A stretch of 64,000 bases of DNA from Clytia hemisphaerica (lineage: Eukaryota; Cnidaria; Hydrozoa; Leptothecata; Clytiidae), in the NCBI GenBank assembly GCA_902728285.1, contig CACVBU010000732.1, positions 2,291,926 through 2,355,925 of the forward strand. Direction: 5' to 3'. Of the stretch, positions 1-12,800 are shown in pieces (positions within the stretch are counted from its first letter, which is position 1; every line of letters begins with the position of its first letter). The notes under the pieces are model-generated. The model saw nothing but the letters and a program-made list of their open reading frames with translations. It did not search any database and had not been told where the DNA came from. The position numbers and the translations under genes were made by a program.

Positions 1-318
1 GAAATTTGGTTTTTGTTTTAGTGAGGACAGCAGCGCTAATTTCGAATTTTCCACTGTAAATTTTTTGAGGCAGATTTGTGCCTCGCAGGTCATACCCGTC
101 CCGTATACATCAGATTATAAAAATACAGGACGGGTCTCCTGTCTAATCAGGACAGTGTCTGCCTATTGTTATATTGTGCTGGTATAAACAAAAAAATGTT
201 TTTCTTTCCCTCTTTCTGATCATCTTGCTACACATCCGTGTCAATCCAATGTGAAAAAGCTTTTAAATTAAAATTGATGAGTAAGCAAACGATATCACTC
301 TTATTTAAAAACAAAACC

Positions 319-324
319 TTTAAT
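319..324 (-). terminator. Possible ataxin-2 poly(A) signal
   Basis: The plus strand reads TTTAAT, which is ATTAAA on the minus strand, about 140 bases beyond the ataxin-2 stop. It is the nearest variant signal I see; no canonical AATAAA was found between 465 and 1. Positions 1-318 hold no other recognised feature. Confidence 0.35.
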
Positions 325-464
325 AAAATAGAATGTTTCAAAACCTAACAGCCAAATGAATGGTTTGAAATGACCCGCAAAACCTCAACCCGATAAGATG
401 TCGAATGAAAAATAAACCAGCTTACCATTGAACCATTTTCTATGTTTTTTATGTGTTCACTTTT

Positions 465-3400
465 CTAATTTCCCTGTTGAAAGTTCGGCTGAATCAACCC
501 TCCTTGGCCTGAGAAAGAAAGAAGAAAGGTTATCATAATTAGGCACCGTTGGCTATATACTCGGGAAACCTTTAAGATGCTGAATTTTCAGTTACCTAAG
601 ACGAAAATGCCTCAGTTTTTCTCTACCTTAAAGTTGGAAAAACAGCAGTAATACTGATAAAAATGGGAGCCGAGATAATGTGTTTTCGTCTTTTTATTTC
701 ACAGAACTAATAATCTCTCAATCTAACCTTGTCCTCTTTTTCCATTTCAGCTTTTTATCTTATCTTATCTTATCGAAACCCATCAATAATGGCAATAGCC
801 TAATGCTAGCCTAGAGATCTAAGCCAGATTGATTCAGTCACTTGGTAAAATCTGATGGTAAGTTGTGAGTGAATATCTGTTTTTCAAGGCAAACTTAAAA
901 TTCCGTACATAAAAATCATTAAAGCGCCGATAACGCTATAATGCCGTCAGCCGTATCTTGGCCTTGTAAAAACTGGCTTCATCAATGCTAAGTTCAATTC
1001 AAAACTGACAAATCTCCACAAAGAGTTTTCGGTTACCTGGGTGATGAAAGGGTTGTGGTATAACGACGAACGGTTGTTGGTGTTGTTGTTGATGATGAGG
1101 TTGTCCACCCGCTGTGTATACTGATGGTCGTTGCTGGTACACGGCCGTTGCCGCTGCTGCCGCCGCTGGGTTCCCTAAACAGGAATACACGTTTTTAGAG
1201 GCGTGGTGTAAATTTTGTTGGTAAAGCTGATGCTAAGTACATGCTTAAAGGCTCTTTACGGGAATAAAAGGAGCTTATTTTATGCAGTGTCTTCAAGCTG
1301 AGTCAGATAAATTTAAGCTACTTTTTTTACGCAACGATATTCTGCAAACAAGTGAAAGATCGAAAGTTGTTTCGAGATGTGACCTCACATTTTATTGCTT
1401 TTGTAAACAAAAGAATAGCAAAGTTGATTTCGAGCAGATTTACAACCGAATGTTTTGATTATAATATAAGATGAAACATTCGGAAGAGTATCAGTAAAAA
1501 TCCCTTTTTTTGAAGAAAAATTTTTTAATTCAATGTATTTTCGTTTTTTCAAAACCTTTTCTAATCTTGTCGCACTTGTTTTTACTACATCAGCATCATC
1601 GGACCTTTCAATCAAGACAAAACCTTTAATTTTGCTTAATTCGGACTCAGAGCGTGTAATCTAATTTGGTGGAATGTCATAGAGATTCGAATCATAAAAA
1701 GCATCTTATGGAAAATTCTTAGAGTCCACTTTACTTCTGCCGGTGACAGAAGTTCAATCAGACCCTGGAAATTTTCCCCGAAAGGAGATTTCCGGGTAGG
1801 GTGATATTTCCGGGACCGAATTTCTCTAGAATCAGTTCTTCCCAGCAACTTAAGGATGGAAATACAAGTATAGAGTAAAGTTTACCTTGTGAATGCATTG
1901 AGTGCGCAACATGTTGATAATTTGTATTTTGGTTATTCATAACGTATTGCTGATGGTGGGACGGTACGTAATGTTGTGAGACCACCACTGAACCGGCGCC
2001 CCCTGTGGCGGGAGAAGAGGGCGTTTGATGTTGTTGGTAGGAAGCCGCCATCGTTTGGTGGGGTGTGGCCACAGAATGAGGTGTCGCTAAAAGAGAAAAT
2101 GTTTAAGTTCGTTTCGATGACATATTTGAGAATACAGAGGCGTCCTTTTAGTGTGTAAGCACTCAAGATATGGCTTGCGAGGCTGTAAAAATATTTCTGT
2201 TCAAAATTGTTTAAAATGTGGACCTTACCTTGTAATATATAACTTGATGCGATGGTCGCATTGTTATCTTGTGGGTGGAAATTGGCGGTATTGGGCATGC
2301 GCTGTGCTGGATTGATGAAACGGATGGCGGAAGGGTGAGGCGCCGTCATATAAGGTTGTCCTTGTTGACCTTGCATCATCTGAAAGATGCAAAAGTAAAT
2401 ACTGTCAAACCTCTCTTATTCGAATTTGAACAAGTTGAATCTTTATGTAAGTCGAACTAAAGTATTAATCCATTTTTATAACATTTTTCGACTCGAACGA
2501 GCTACCTTCTAGGGGCTCGATGCAGGAACTTTGAGAGAAAAATAATTATTATATAGCTGAAATCAGGAGGCTTCAAAGTACCTCTGTACCAAAAATGAAG
2601 TTCCTACAAACAAAGGATAAAAATCTTTCTTCTTCTCCATTTTTTATCTTTATTTTGTATTTTTTTTTGAATCATTTTCCCCAAAAATTAAAGCGCTCTG
2701 AATTATCTTTTCAACGGTATATAATATGTTAGTAAGCAAGTGTAAAACAAGAATTAGCGCACGCATAAAGTGAACGGACTTTAACAACTTAGAAAAGTAC
2801 CAAGTTTACCTTTTTTACACATGGAAATCTCTCCTTTGTTTACAAAAAACAAAGCTAACTTTCCGAAAGAAGAGTAGGCTCAATATTTTCCTCTCTAGAA
2901 GATCTCAATTTTCATTTTTTCTTCTATTTTAGTAGTTTTTAGTAGTTTTTCACTATTTTTCACAGAATTCTTGATAAAATCATTTCAAATCTCCATCGGG
3001 ACTTGATTTCAAGAAATCCAAGGAATCTTATCCTATTAATCATTAATCAAAAAGTTATGTGTAGTCTACCTTAAGACGAACCTGCTGCTGGTACTGTTGC
3101 GTGTTCAGTACAAACATCTGCGGTTGATTCTGTACATAACCCGCTGCTGCACTCGGATACACCGATGTTGGGTTACTCAATATGGGTGAATTGTTTTGCA
3201 TCTCGATTGGCGTGCCAGCGGAAGGATCTGTTTAGAAAAAGGAAAAATATTGAATGTATTGAGTCTATATATACTCATTCATCAAACTTTGTTCGATCCA
3301 TCTAATTCCCGTCGAACTAAAAACTCTCCGTGAACTCGAACTTTTATTAGATCAAAGATACTTTAATTAGACAAATTTTTGCGTCAACCAAAATTTTGCA

Positions 3401-3893
3401 TAAAGTGACCCATGAAACGTTAAAAATAGCATTGTCAGTGATCTCGTGCAATTTCGCGAGATTTGTTTTCGAAATTAAATCTCGCGAAACATAGTCCGAA
3501 TGAAGAGTGTTTGTTTATTTCTTTGAAATTCAAGCATCTATTAACACTGTTTCACATTTTTGAGATCATTATATCCTTAATAAGTTTTAAAGTTTACCAC
3601 CTGTAGTAACAAAAAAAAGTTTAAAACAAAACAAAACAGAAATTCTTACATGATTGCGTTCGATATACCGGTCTTGTAATATAATGTGGTTGTGTCTGTT
3701 GTGGTTGATTAGGCTGAATAACTTCCTGTGGACCCACTTGCGGCGCATGTTGGTGATGGGCGGCTGCTTGTTGATGGTGGGCGGCAATCACAACTTGTTG
3801 TTGGTTAACGCCGCCGGGCGTTGCTGCAATGTATTGATGCGACGCTTGTGGCTGTGGGTGGTGTACATGTGGAGTAGCCGTCACGTGGTGGTC
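465..3893 (-). CDS. ATXN2: Ataxin-2 His/Gln/Pro-rich C-terminal exons
   Basis: Six exons (3893-3650, 3227-3082, 2379-2229, 2086-1886, 1174-1037, 508-465) encode a tail rich in His, Gln, Pro and Ala, for example AAHHQQAAAHHQHAPQ and QPHHQQQHQQPFVVIPQ. The last exon gives QGGLIQPNFQQGN then TAG. This matches the tail composition of ataxin-2. The tail exons are mostly phase 1 at their ends, so several could be skipped in frame. Confidence 0.88.
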
Positions 3894-6800
3894 CTATAAT
3901 GAGGGAAGGTGATCAGCAATTTCTCCATAACTCGATCAAACACGAGGAACAAAAATGTATTCGAGTAATAGAGAGATCAAGTTATGAAAACTGTTTTGTT
4001 TAAGGGTTTATCGACAGACGAGCAGAAAATTTGTTTCAAAGAATTGTAATAATGGACACTCTATTGTTTAAGTTGATATCATAAGATAAGAGCGAAGGAC
4101 TGGGTTCGAGTTATGGTGATTATCTCATAGTTCACCAATAGACGCTAACTATGCAAATTTGGCTCAGGCAAAGTTAAGCCAAGAGCGTCTTTGAGTTTAA
4201 GTCGAGATGCGTCAGCAGACATATCACAGCCTCCTTTTATTACGATGTCTTCGTTTTTACATTTGAGACACACAAGCTGAGGTTGACAAAAGAGTTTAAA
4301 CTGGGGGGGGGGGGGGGGGGGAGGACGAAGAAAATTATTAAAAAAGGTCTCTCTAAGGGTCACCTTTTCAACAAAAATGAGTATCTCTAAGGGTAAGGGT
4401 TTGGAAGGTCCGGCACGCACATACCCAGCCTCCCTTAACCCTAGTATCTCCCGGGCCACTATGACATTAAATGGATTTCTCCTAAACACTCATTGAGTAC
4501 TCTGTACCAGAGTGTATCTCACGTTTATCGCTTCGTAGTACACTCTGTGTGCATTCCCGTACGGAGACCTCTGCGATAAAGTATGATTTATAAACAGCAG
4601 CACTTCTCTCATCGTCTTCCCTCTCTCATCAACACTCCATCGCAGTGGTCGGTTTGAAAAATCTCAAATGAGAAAAGACAATGACAACAGACCCTCTACA
4701 TGGTTTCAGCCCACTTTTCAGGTGCCCCCATTGAGCATGGTGCCCCCAGCAATTTAGGTCCCCTTGAAAAATTGCTTTGAGTTAGGTACCCCTATTCAGC
4801 AGATAATTTCTTTGAATTGACACTTTTTATTCTTTTGTCATTCCTAAAATCATGCTCACGCATGAACGCCTGCTAATAAGCTTTGTTGTTATGCTATAAA
4901 GATGGCGGCTGTAAATCAAAACAATCACATTAGAAAAATATAGCAAAAGATGGCGTGATGGGAAACGAAAGAAAAATTGGATGGGAAACTAGGTGCTGGG
5001 GTAAAAAAATTCAATAATTTGAAATATTTTGAAATATTAGATTTGGAAAATATAACCAGCCCCCAGAGCCTCCATCAAGACAGCTAGGTACCCTTAATGA
5101 ATAGGTAACCCCAAAGAATTGCAAGGCATTAGCCCCCCTCTACTAACCTGGCCTAGGTGCCCTTCAGATTTCTGGGGGGGGCTGATACCATGCTCTACGG
5201 CAATGAATTTTGAAATTAGTCGTAGAAATCGGGTCTGTGTATAGAATACTCATTGAGTGGAGTTAAGAGAAAGAGTACATACGCTGTTGACATGTTTGGT
5301 TGGAGATGGTTTCGGTTTGAATTCCTTTACTGCAGGATTGAAAACAAACGATTTCGCACCAGGATTCAATCTACGGCAAAAGAAGAAATGAGAATACATT
5401 AAACAATATATAAACAAGCTAGATGCTGAATGGACCTACCTGATGATGAAAGTTAGATAGCAATGCGAGGAGAAAAATGAAAAAAATCAGTCAGAAAATA
5501 TAGCGTTTAGCAAAAATGCATAACGCAAAATTTCATCATTGATTGTTGATAAGGGAGAGGAAAGGGTTGTAAGGAAAAAATAAATAGAAAGTTGTGGTCG
5601 CAAAAATCAGTTTTATTGACAATTGAATCATGCTTGATGGCGAGCATTGTTACCTATAATGTTTTTGTGTGAAAAAAATTGGAAATATAATGAAAAAATC
5701 CAATAGTTCCCGCTTCAAAATTCAATTTTATTGAAAATTGAAACATGCTGATGGTGGACATTGCTATTAATAATGTGTTTGAATGAAAAAACAACCATTT
5801 AAAAAGAAAAAGCCCAATGAAAACCCAGAAAACGGCGATTTCCGCCATATTTCAGGCATTTTCCGCCGGAAAAAATTTTTTCTTAAAAATCGGACTCGGC
5901 CATGTTTTTGACATTGTTAATACGCATCTTTGTGCAAAAAGTCAGAAAAAACTAATAATAAAATCTCGAGAAAATGCCAAAAAAACAGTATTTCCGGCAT
6001 ATTTCTGGCTTTTTCGGCCGGAAAAAAATGTTTTTCGAAAATCGGGCTCCGTCACATTTTAGGTATTATCACTTTGCATCAGTGTGCAAAATTTCATAAA
6101 AAAATATAAAGTACAGCTCGAGAAAATCAAGAAATACTGTCTTTCCGGCGAAAATAGGTTGTTCCGGCGATTTTTAAATAGTTCCGGCTTCAAAAATCAA
6201 TTTTATTGAAAATTGAAACATGCTTGATGGTGGGCATTGCTATTAATAATGTTTTTGAATGAAAAAAACAACCAATTACATGGAAAAAGTCCAATGAAAA
6301 TCCAGAAAAACGGCGATTTCCGGCATATTTCCGGCATTTTCGATTTTTTCTCAAAAATCGGACTCGGCCAAGTTTTGGGCATTGCTAATACGCATCTTTG
6401 GGCAAAAAATCAGAAAAAACTAATGATGAAATCTTGAGAAAATGCCAAAAAACAGGTTTTTCCGGCATATTTCCGGCATTTTCGGCCGGAAATGATTTTT
6501 TTTCGAAAATCGGGCTCCGTCACATTTTGGCCATTGCCATTTTGCATCTTTGTGCAAAAAATCAGAAAAAACTAATGAGCCAATCTCGAGAAAAGCTGGT
6601 AACAGACGAACGAACGAACGAACGAACGAACGGACGAACAGACAGAGGTTAATTCATAGGACCTCCACCGGGGCACCCGGAGGTAGGTCCAAAAAAACAG
6701 AAAGAAAAAATAGAAATATATTTTTAAAAATATCAATCATTATAAGAAATACGCCCCGCACCCCCCCCCCCCCCGGAAAATTACCCCCGTAATTTAATCC

Positions 6801-9800
6801 CGAAAATGTACCTCATGTAGGAAATGCCAGAGAGACTGACATTTGAGCATGGAAAAAGGTTGTAATAAAACAAAGAAGATCAAACTCATGCTTATTTAAG
6901 AAACAGAGACAGTAGACTAATGTCCAGGATTGATTTAAGTATAACTTTCTCAAAAAGTATTGCTTTGGCTTTTTGTATGCTGAATCTCAATGTCGGTCAT
7001 TATTAATTGGGAGATAATTTCCTGGGGCAAATTTCCGGGGGGGGAGGGGGATTTCCGGGGACAATTTTCCTGTCACCATATCATATAGAGTAATAATTAT
7101 TTAGCTAATTCCACATTTTGCTGTTCTAACCTTTCAACAATTAGGACTCATTTTCAGTAAGGAGAGATAAATTAATAAAAATAAAATAATTTCTATAGTT
7201 CGTATATCTCATCTAACGAAGATAGTGTTCCGGTTCGCGTTCTTGCTAGTTCTCCAGCTGGAATTTCGAATTAGAAAGAGTTTTTAAAATACTCCATACT
7301 CCTAGGTACAAGTATTTTAGAATCAAATATACTCCTCTCTGATTGATTTTACTTACTTGGAAGGTGTCGTAGAGGAGGTTGTGACGGTAGCACTGACAAC
7401 ACTAGAGACAACAGATGTCGTAGTTGTCGTTGAAACTGTCGGAGTTGTTGTTGAGACGTTCTTAGTGTCGGTTGTAGATGTCGCGACTCGTGTTGCAGAA
7501 GTTGTAGTAGTTGTTGTAGAAGTCGTGGTTGTGATGGAAGGTCTTGCGGAGACGTCTTTGGTGTTGGGTTTAGATGTAAGAACAGTTTCAGGAACTGTAA
7601 ACATAGACAGAAAAAAAAGTTGAAATTTTTAAAACAACACTTTTTGAGGAAAACGGACCATGCACCATCATTACTTTTGAGTTTGTATTTTACTTAAGTT
7701 AAAGGGGTCTTTCTCAATGACTATTGTACTAGTCCGTCTCAGACCAAGAATTCTATACAAAATATCAATGATTTAGAATTATTTAAAACAAATTATGTCA
7801 TTGGTACCGAATGAAATAGTTCAATATTGAAAAGACTTAAAAAAATACACCCCGCTGTGGAAATGACATCAATGGGCGTAGAGATTATATACCTGGTGCA
7901 GATAAAGCAACATTTGCAACAGATTTCGTGATTGTTTCTTCGACGACCGCCTTACTGTCTTTGGTCGTGGAAGATGGGGTTGCAACAGCCACATGTGTTG
8001 TGGATGCGGTCATGTCTGTCTTCACTTCAGTCTTTTTTGTTTTTGATTCAAGCTAAAATTATAAGAAAATTTTGTGAGATATCAATTCCCCCGATACCGA
8101 AGACCTGCAATTTATTGGTTTAAAGCAGCTACCTTATCGACCCCTTCTTAAGCTGGCCCTAATTTAACGCCGACGCCTTCTTACGATGGCCCTAATTTAA
8201 CGCCGACCCCTTAAACGCCGGCCCTTATTACGCCACAATTTAATTTCTGTCCTTTTTAGGTCCGCTTTAATTTACAACCAGCCCCTTACGCCGGATCTTA
8301 TTACTTCAGCGACGAAAAAATAAAACCAATAAGGGCCGATAAGGTATGTCGAAGTATTAGAATATTCGAAGTTTATTTTGAATTTTTGCCGTAGTAGGGG
8401 GAAATTTGTTCGTTTTTTTGAGGTCGCTCGATTTTTTTAGTCAAAGCACTTGTTATACATTTTTGGAAAGCTAATGGGTAGAGGAATCAAAATAACTTAG
8501 GTGCCAATTTTTTTTCTGACACTTTGGTGTGATTTTGGGACAAATACAACGGTCTCAAGCAAAAATCATAGAGTGAAAAATTATTGAAAAATTTAGCCTG
8601 TTTTATATTTTTGCCGTATAGTTTTGGGAGCTTCTAAAAACTCTCTTTTTAATAATATTCAGACTAATGAAGGGGTGGGTGGTAGCTAAAGATGCAATAG
8701 AAACTGTGTGTTTTTCTGAGGGTAGCTTTAGTTCCAAGCTTTGACAAGTCAATTTTCTGACTAACTGTCGTAGATACCTCCAGATATCCTTGGCATGAAC
8801 GAAAGTTTTCCAACTTTATTTGAAGAAAGGCTGGGAAATCATAGCCCGGGGGTCAATTAAAGCTTTTTAATAGACTGGATGGCGCTGATAAGTGGCCCGA
8901 TGTAATTTGGCAGGCTCCAATTTTTGGCTTTGCTTGAGGTGGTAGCAAATCCGTACCACTAGATACAGTCCCTTTTTGAAGAAAAACAAACAGAAAACCA
9001 TGACCGATAGACCAATTTTTTTCAAATTTTGGAGGTATTTTCTTGTTTTTATTATAATTTCATAAACTGTAATGGATTTTCAGAAAAAATTTTATTGCTT
9101 TGATGTTTTCATATAATTTTTGAAAACGAAAGTGAACAAAATCAAGATGGCGAAGTCCTCTAGTCTACTTCACTGGACTCAGCGCTATCAGAGTCATCAA
9201 AAAGCACCACAGTTCAGTCAGAAATAGACTATAGTCTAGGGAAATCACTACTCGCTTAACCTAAGGCTGGGTTTCAGTTCATCGCAAATTTGTTTATCGC
9301 AAAAAAATAAATCTAGACATATGCCTGTAATTAAAAATGTTTTATTTGCAATATGGCAAAAAGAACATAAAAAGTGTTACTACTCAACTGTTCCCAAAAA
9401 AATCTCCAAATTTTGACATACAAACAAACCATCGGTAAAATGCGCGCTTTCTTTTAATAAGAATTGTGTACTTTGAATGAGGGTCAAGTATTACTTTTTT
9501 AGACTTGACTTTTTACAAACATGACAAATGATCAATTTGAGAGTTTTGGACTTTTGAATGAACATTTGGAGCTAAAATTGCATTTTTGCCTCAAAGTTCA
9601 AATTCAAGTCTAACAAAGGAAGCAGCTTTTTCTGTTAACCAAATACAAAATGACTGTATTCTTATCAAATTCTGTGAAATTCACCCTAGAGGGAATTCTT
9701 AAGGTATTCTTACGATTTGGTAAATTTAGCACCCTGATATTCTTATAGAACATATTCTTATAAAAAAAAAGCGTGCAGAAGCATTCATGCATTACTTACT

Positions 9801-12800
9801 TTGAAGGAGTGTGAAAAATCTTTCAATTTGTTAAGATCTGGTTCTTTTCGACCTGCAAGTAAAGAAAAGAAGGATCATCTTCAGAAAAAATCTACGACAC
9901 CGATTGGCTGTTCCATTTAAAAATTGATACAGGGTGGGGGGATGGACGAACCTTTTAATGTCAAAAATAAATTCTTGGAAATGTGAGGATACCTGCTGGA
10001 AAATGGCAAAATTTGCAAATTAACACTCGGAAAAGTTTTATTTTATACTTTAAATGGTTTAAAGTGACAGTGGACGAAATAAAACTTGTCTTGTCCAAAT
10101 TTTAGAATAACTATATTTACCCCCTGGAAAAAAAAACACTTCTTTAGACCCCCCTGGAAATTCTTCTCGGGTTACCCCCTGGAAATGTTTGTCCACCCCC
10201 CCCCCCCTGTATGGAGATAAAATGGAATGGCCCAATGGCTGGAACGATGGCTGAGACGTCTAAAAGCGCCAACCCCACGAACCTATACCACTTTCAACGC
10301 TCCGTTAGAGTTCATATATTGCTGTAAAATATCGACTATATCTTCGATTATGGACAAAAATGATCTGGCACCATTTTAAACTGTCAATCTTGCGATCCTT
10401 GTTAACACAGTACTCTGACAAAACTTATCTTCGAGGTGCGAAAGTACAAAATTAGCGTTTTTTACAAGAATTCTTTTCCTTTGAAAGGGTCTTTGCATAA
10501 ATTCGTTTATTTCTGGGAAAACTTTACGCTAAACCTGTAATAGTACTGCATCAGACCTGCTCTGATTCACAAAAAGAGTTGTTAAAAAGTTACGGACAAA
10601 AAAAGCCATACCATCCTCATTAATCTTATTGATTTTTCCGAACTTGATGACTTCGCCCTGTCCTCTTGGCGTCGTGCTTGGCATCTGCTCCATGCGCGTG
10701 TGTTCAACCGCACCCGTCTTGTTCGTCGTGCTTAGTCGACTACTATACGAAGCTTTCGGGGCGTTTGAGGTGGGCGTCGGGGCGGATCCAGCAGCTAACG
10801 ACAAGCCGGGAGGGCCTTGTGTTGGCGCCTTAGGGGCGTCTTGATGGGTACCAGTTGACATAGGCATTTGGTTGACAGGTGGCTTATTGGCGGGAGGGGT
10901 ACTGTTACTTTTAGCAACAGCCTGTTTAGCTTGTGCGATATATTGTTGTTTTGCATTATGCAATTGTTCTTGTTTGACAGGTAGAGCTTTACTTATATCT
11001 TGAGGTTCCACTGCTTGGGCGGGAGGACCTGCTTTCATAGGCGGCCGCCCATTGTTGACAGGCGGCTGTTGTCCAATATTATTGGTGATTTGTACTCCTT
11101 GAGGCTGTTGTCCTGGTAGAGGGGGCATTCCACCGCTTGGTTTATTACGCGCTGCTACTGAAGAATAGGACTTCAACGGTGGAGGGATGTTGGGGTCGAC
11201 CACTACGTTTTGTGAGTGATTATGTGGTGCTCCACCGGTGGGTTGGTTTTTGCTTGGTACTTGTTTGTGATGAGGGTCATGATGGTTGCTATGGTGAGTA
11301 TGATGGTTACTATGGTGATGATTATTGTAGGGTGAAGCTGATTGGTGGTTTTGTGGTGATCGATTGTTCGAATATTCGTGTTGCTGTTGTTGGTATTCTA
11401 CAGAATATAAAGAAAACAAAGCAGTATAAAAAACCTGATAAATAGATTAAAACTCTAGCCCGATTAGATTTTAGGACAGCCCCCAGAGAATTACCCCCCC
11501 TCCCAAACAATTACCTTCGAGACAAAATTTTGATCGTTACAGTTAGTCTTTTTTACTATTCGTCTTGTTGCAAATCGTCCCTCACATGACTTAAGGTTTA
11601 ATCTCAAAATTAATACCTTATGAAATTTAGAGTTTTACTGTGGTGGTCATCTTTGAGATTGAGATTGCTCTTTTTTCATGTAGAGGAATAGTCGATGTTT
11701 TCATAGGACAAAAAGGCCAATGTCAAAGGCAGAACAGGATTGCAAGATTTCCAATTTTCCAAGACAATTATTTGAGATTGAACCTTTAGTCATGTGAGGG
11801 ACGAAATGTAGTTTTAAGAATGCTGTATGAAAGTGTATAAGGATGCTGTTAATAGTACGATTTTTCAAAAAGCCATTTTTTACTCGAACCTCTCATTTCG
11901 GGTCTCATTTACAGGAGAAAATTGTCTGCATCATACAACAACAAACTGTAAACAAACATGTATGACCAAAAGTTAACTTTCCTTCACAAAACTTCAAAAT
12001 ATCTTTCAAAAATTCAGGAAATTCCAAAGATAAGTTTTTTTTATAAGAACATTAAGGCTACAATTGAGTTATTTGATCACCATAAATTTAATTGTCTGGG
12101 GGTAATTGTCCTATCTATCTCATCAAAAAATTTAGTAATTTGGCTACGAACATTGATGCATGCTTATAAATAGTGATTTTTATGGATAAAAATTCAATTA
12201 TTGAGGCGAGAAAATGTTTTTGTGAAAATCTGCTTCAACAATATTTTGCCGATGGTGGTAGGTACCCTTTCATGCAAAAAATCAGGGAAGATTAATTTAC
12301 AGTAATATATTTCTCAGGTCTATCGACCTCTATGAAATAATCATGCTTAACATTTTACAATTTTACAGTTGTAGGCGCATGGGCCTAACCAGTCGTCTTT
12401 ACAATATTTCATTTTCAGTAACCGGTTTGTTACAGATCTTCTTAAAGTAGAGTTTTGTCCGAGGACTTCCTCTAACCTTATATATCCAGCTGCCATCCTT
12501 TTGTAATTCTGTTTTCTCCTTTGCCTTCCTATGCCACTCTTTGATGGTTTCGCGTTCTTTCTTCGAAAAATCGTCGGATACTCTAAATTCGTCTTTCTCT
12601 AATTTGTGGACTGATGCCAGAATATGACGTTTCTCTTCTTCGTTCTTTAGAACGACTTTCAAGGGTCGCCATCTTTTTGTTTTGAACATTTCGTCCTTCC
12701 GAGCTCCTATTCTTTCTGCGCTGACGATGTTTACCTTAAATCCCATTTGGTTTTGTACAACTTCTTCAACATAATCCTTATCACCGACACGTTGTTCTTC

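Noticed and set aside
4300-4322. Poly-G run as a functional G-quadruplex element
   Set aside because: Single homopolymer without gene context; such runs recur at TIR-element tips here.
10629-10844. 71-aa plus-strand ORF
   Set aside because: Antisense shadow of the large ataxin-2 exon.
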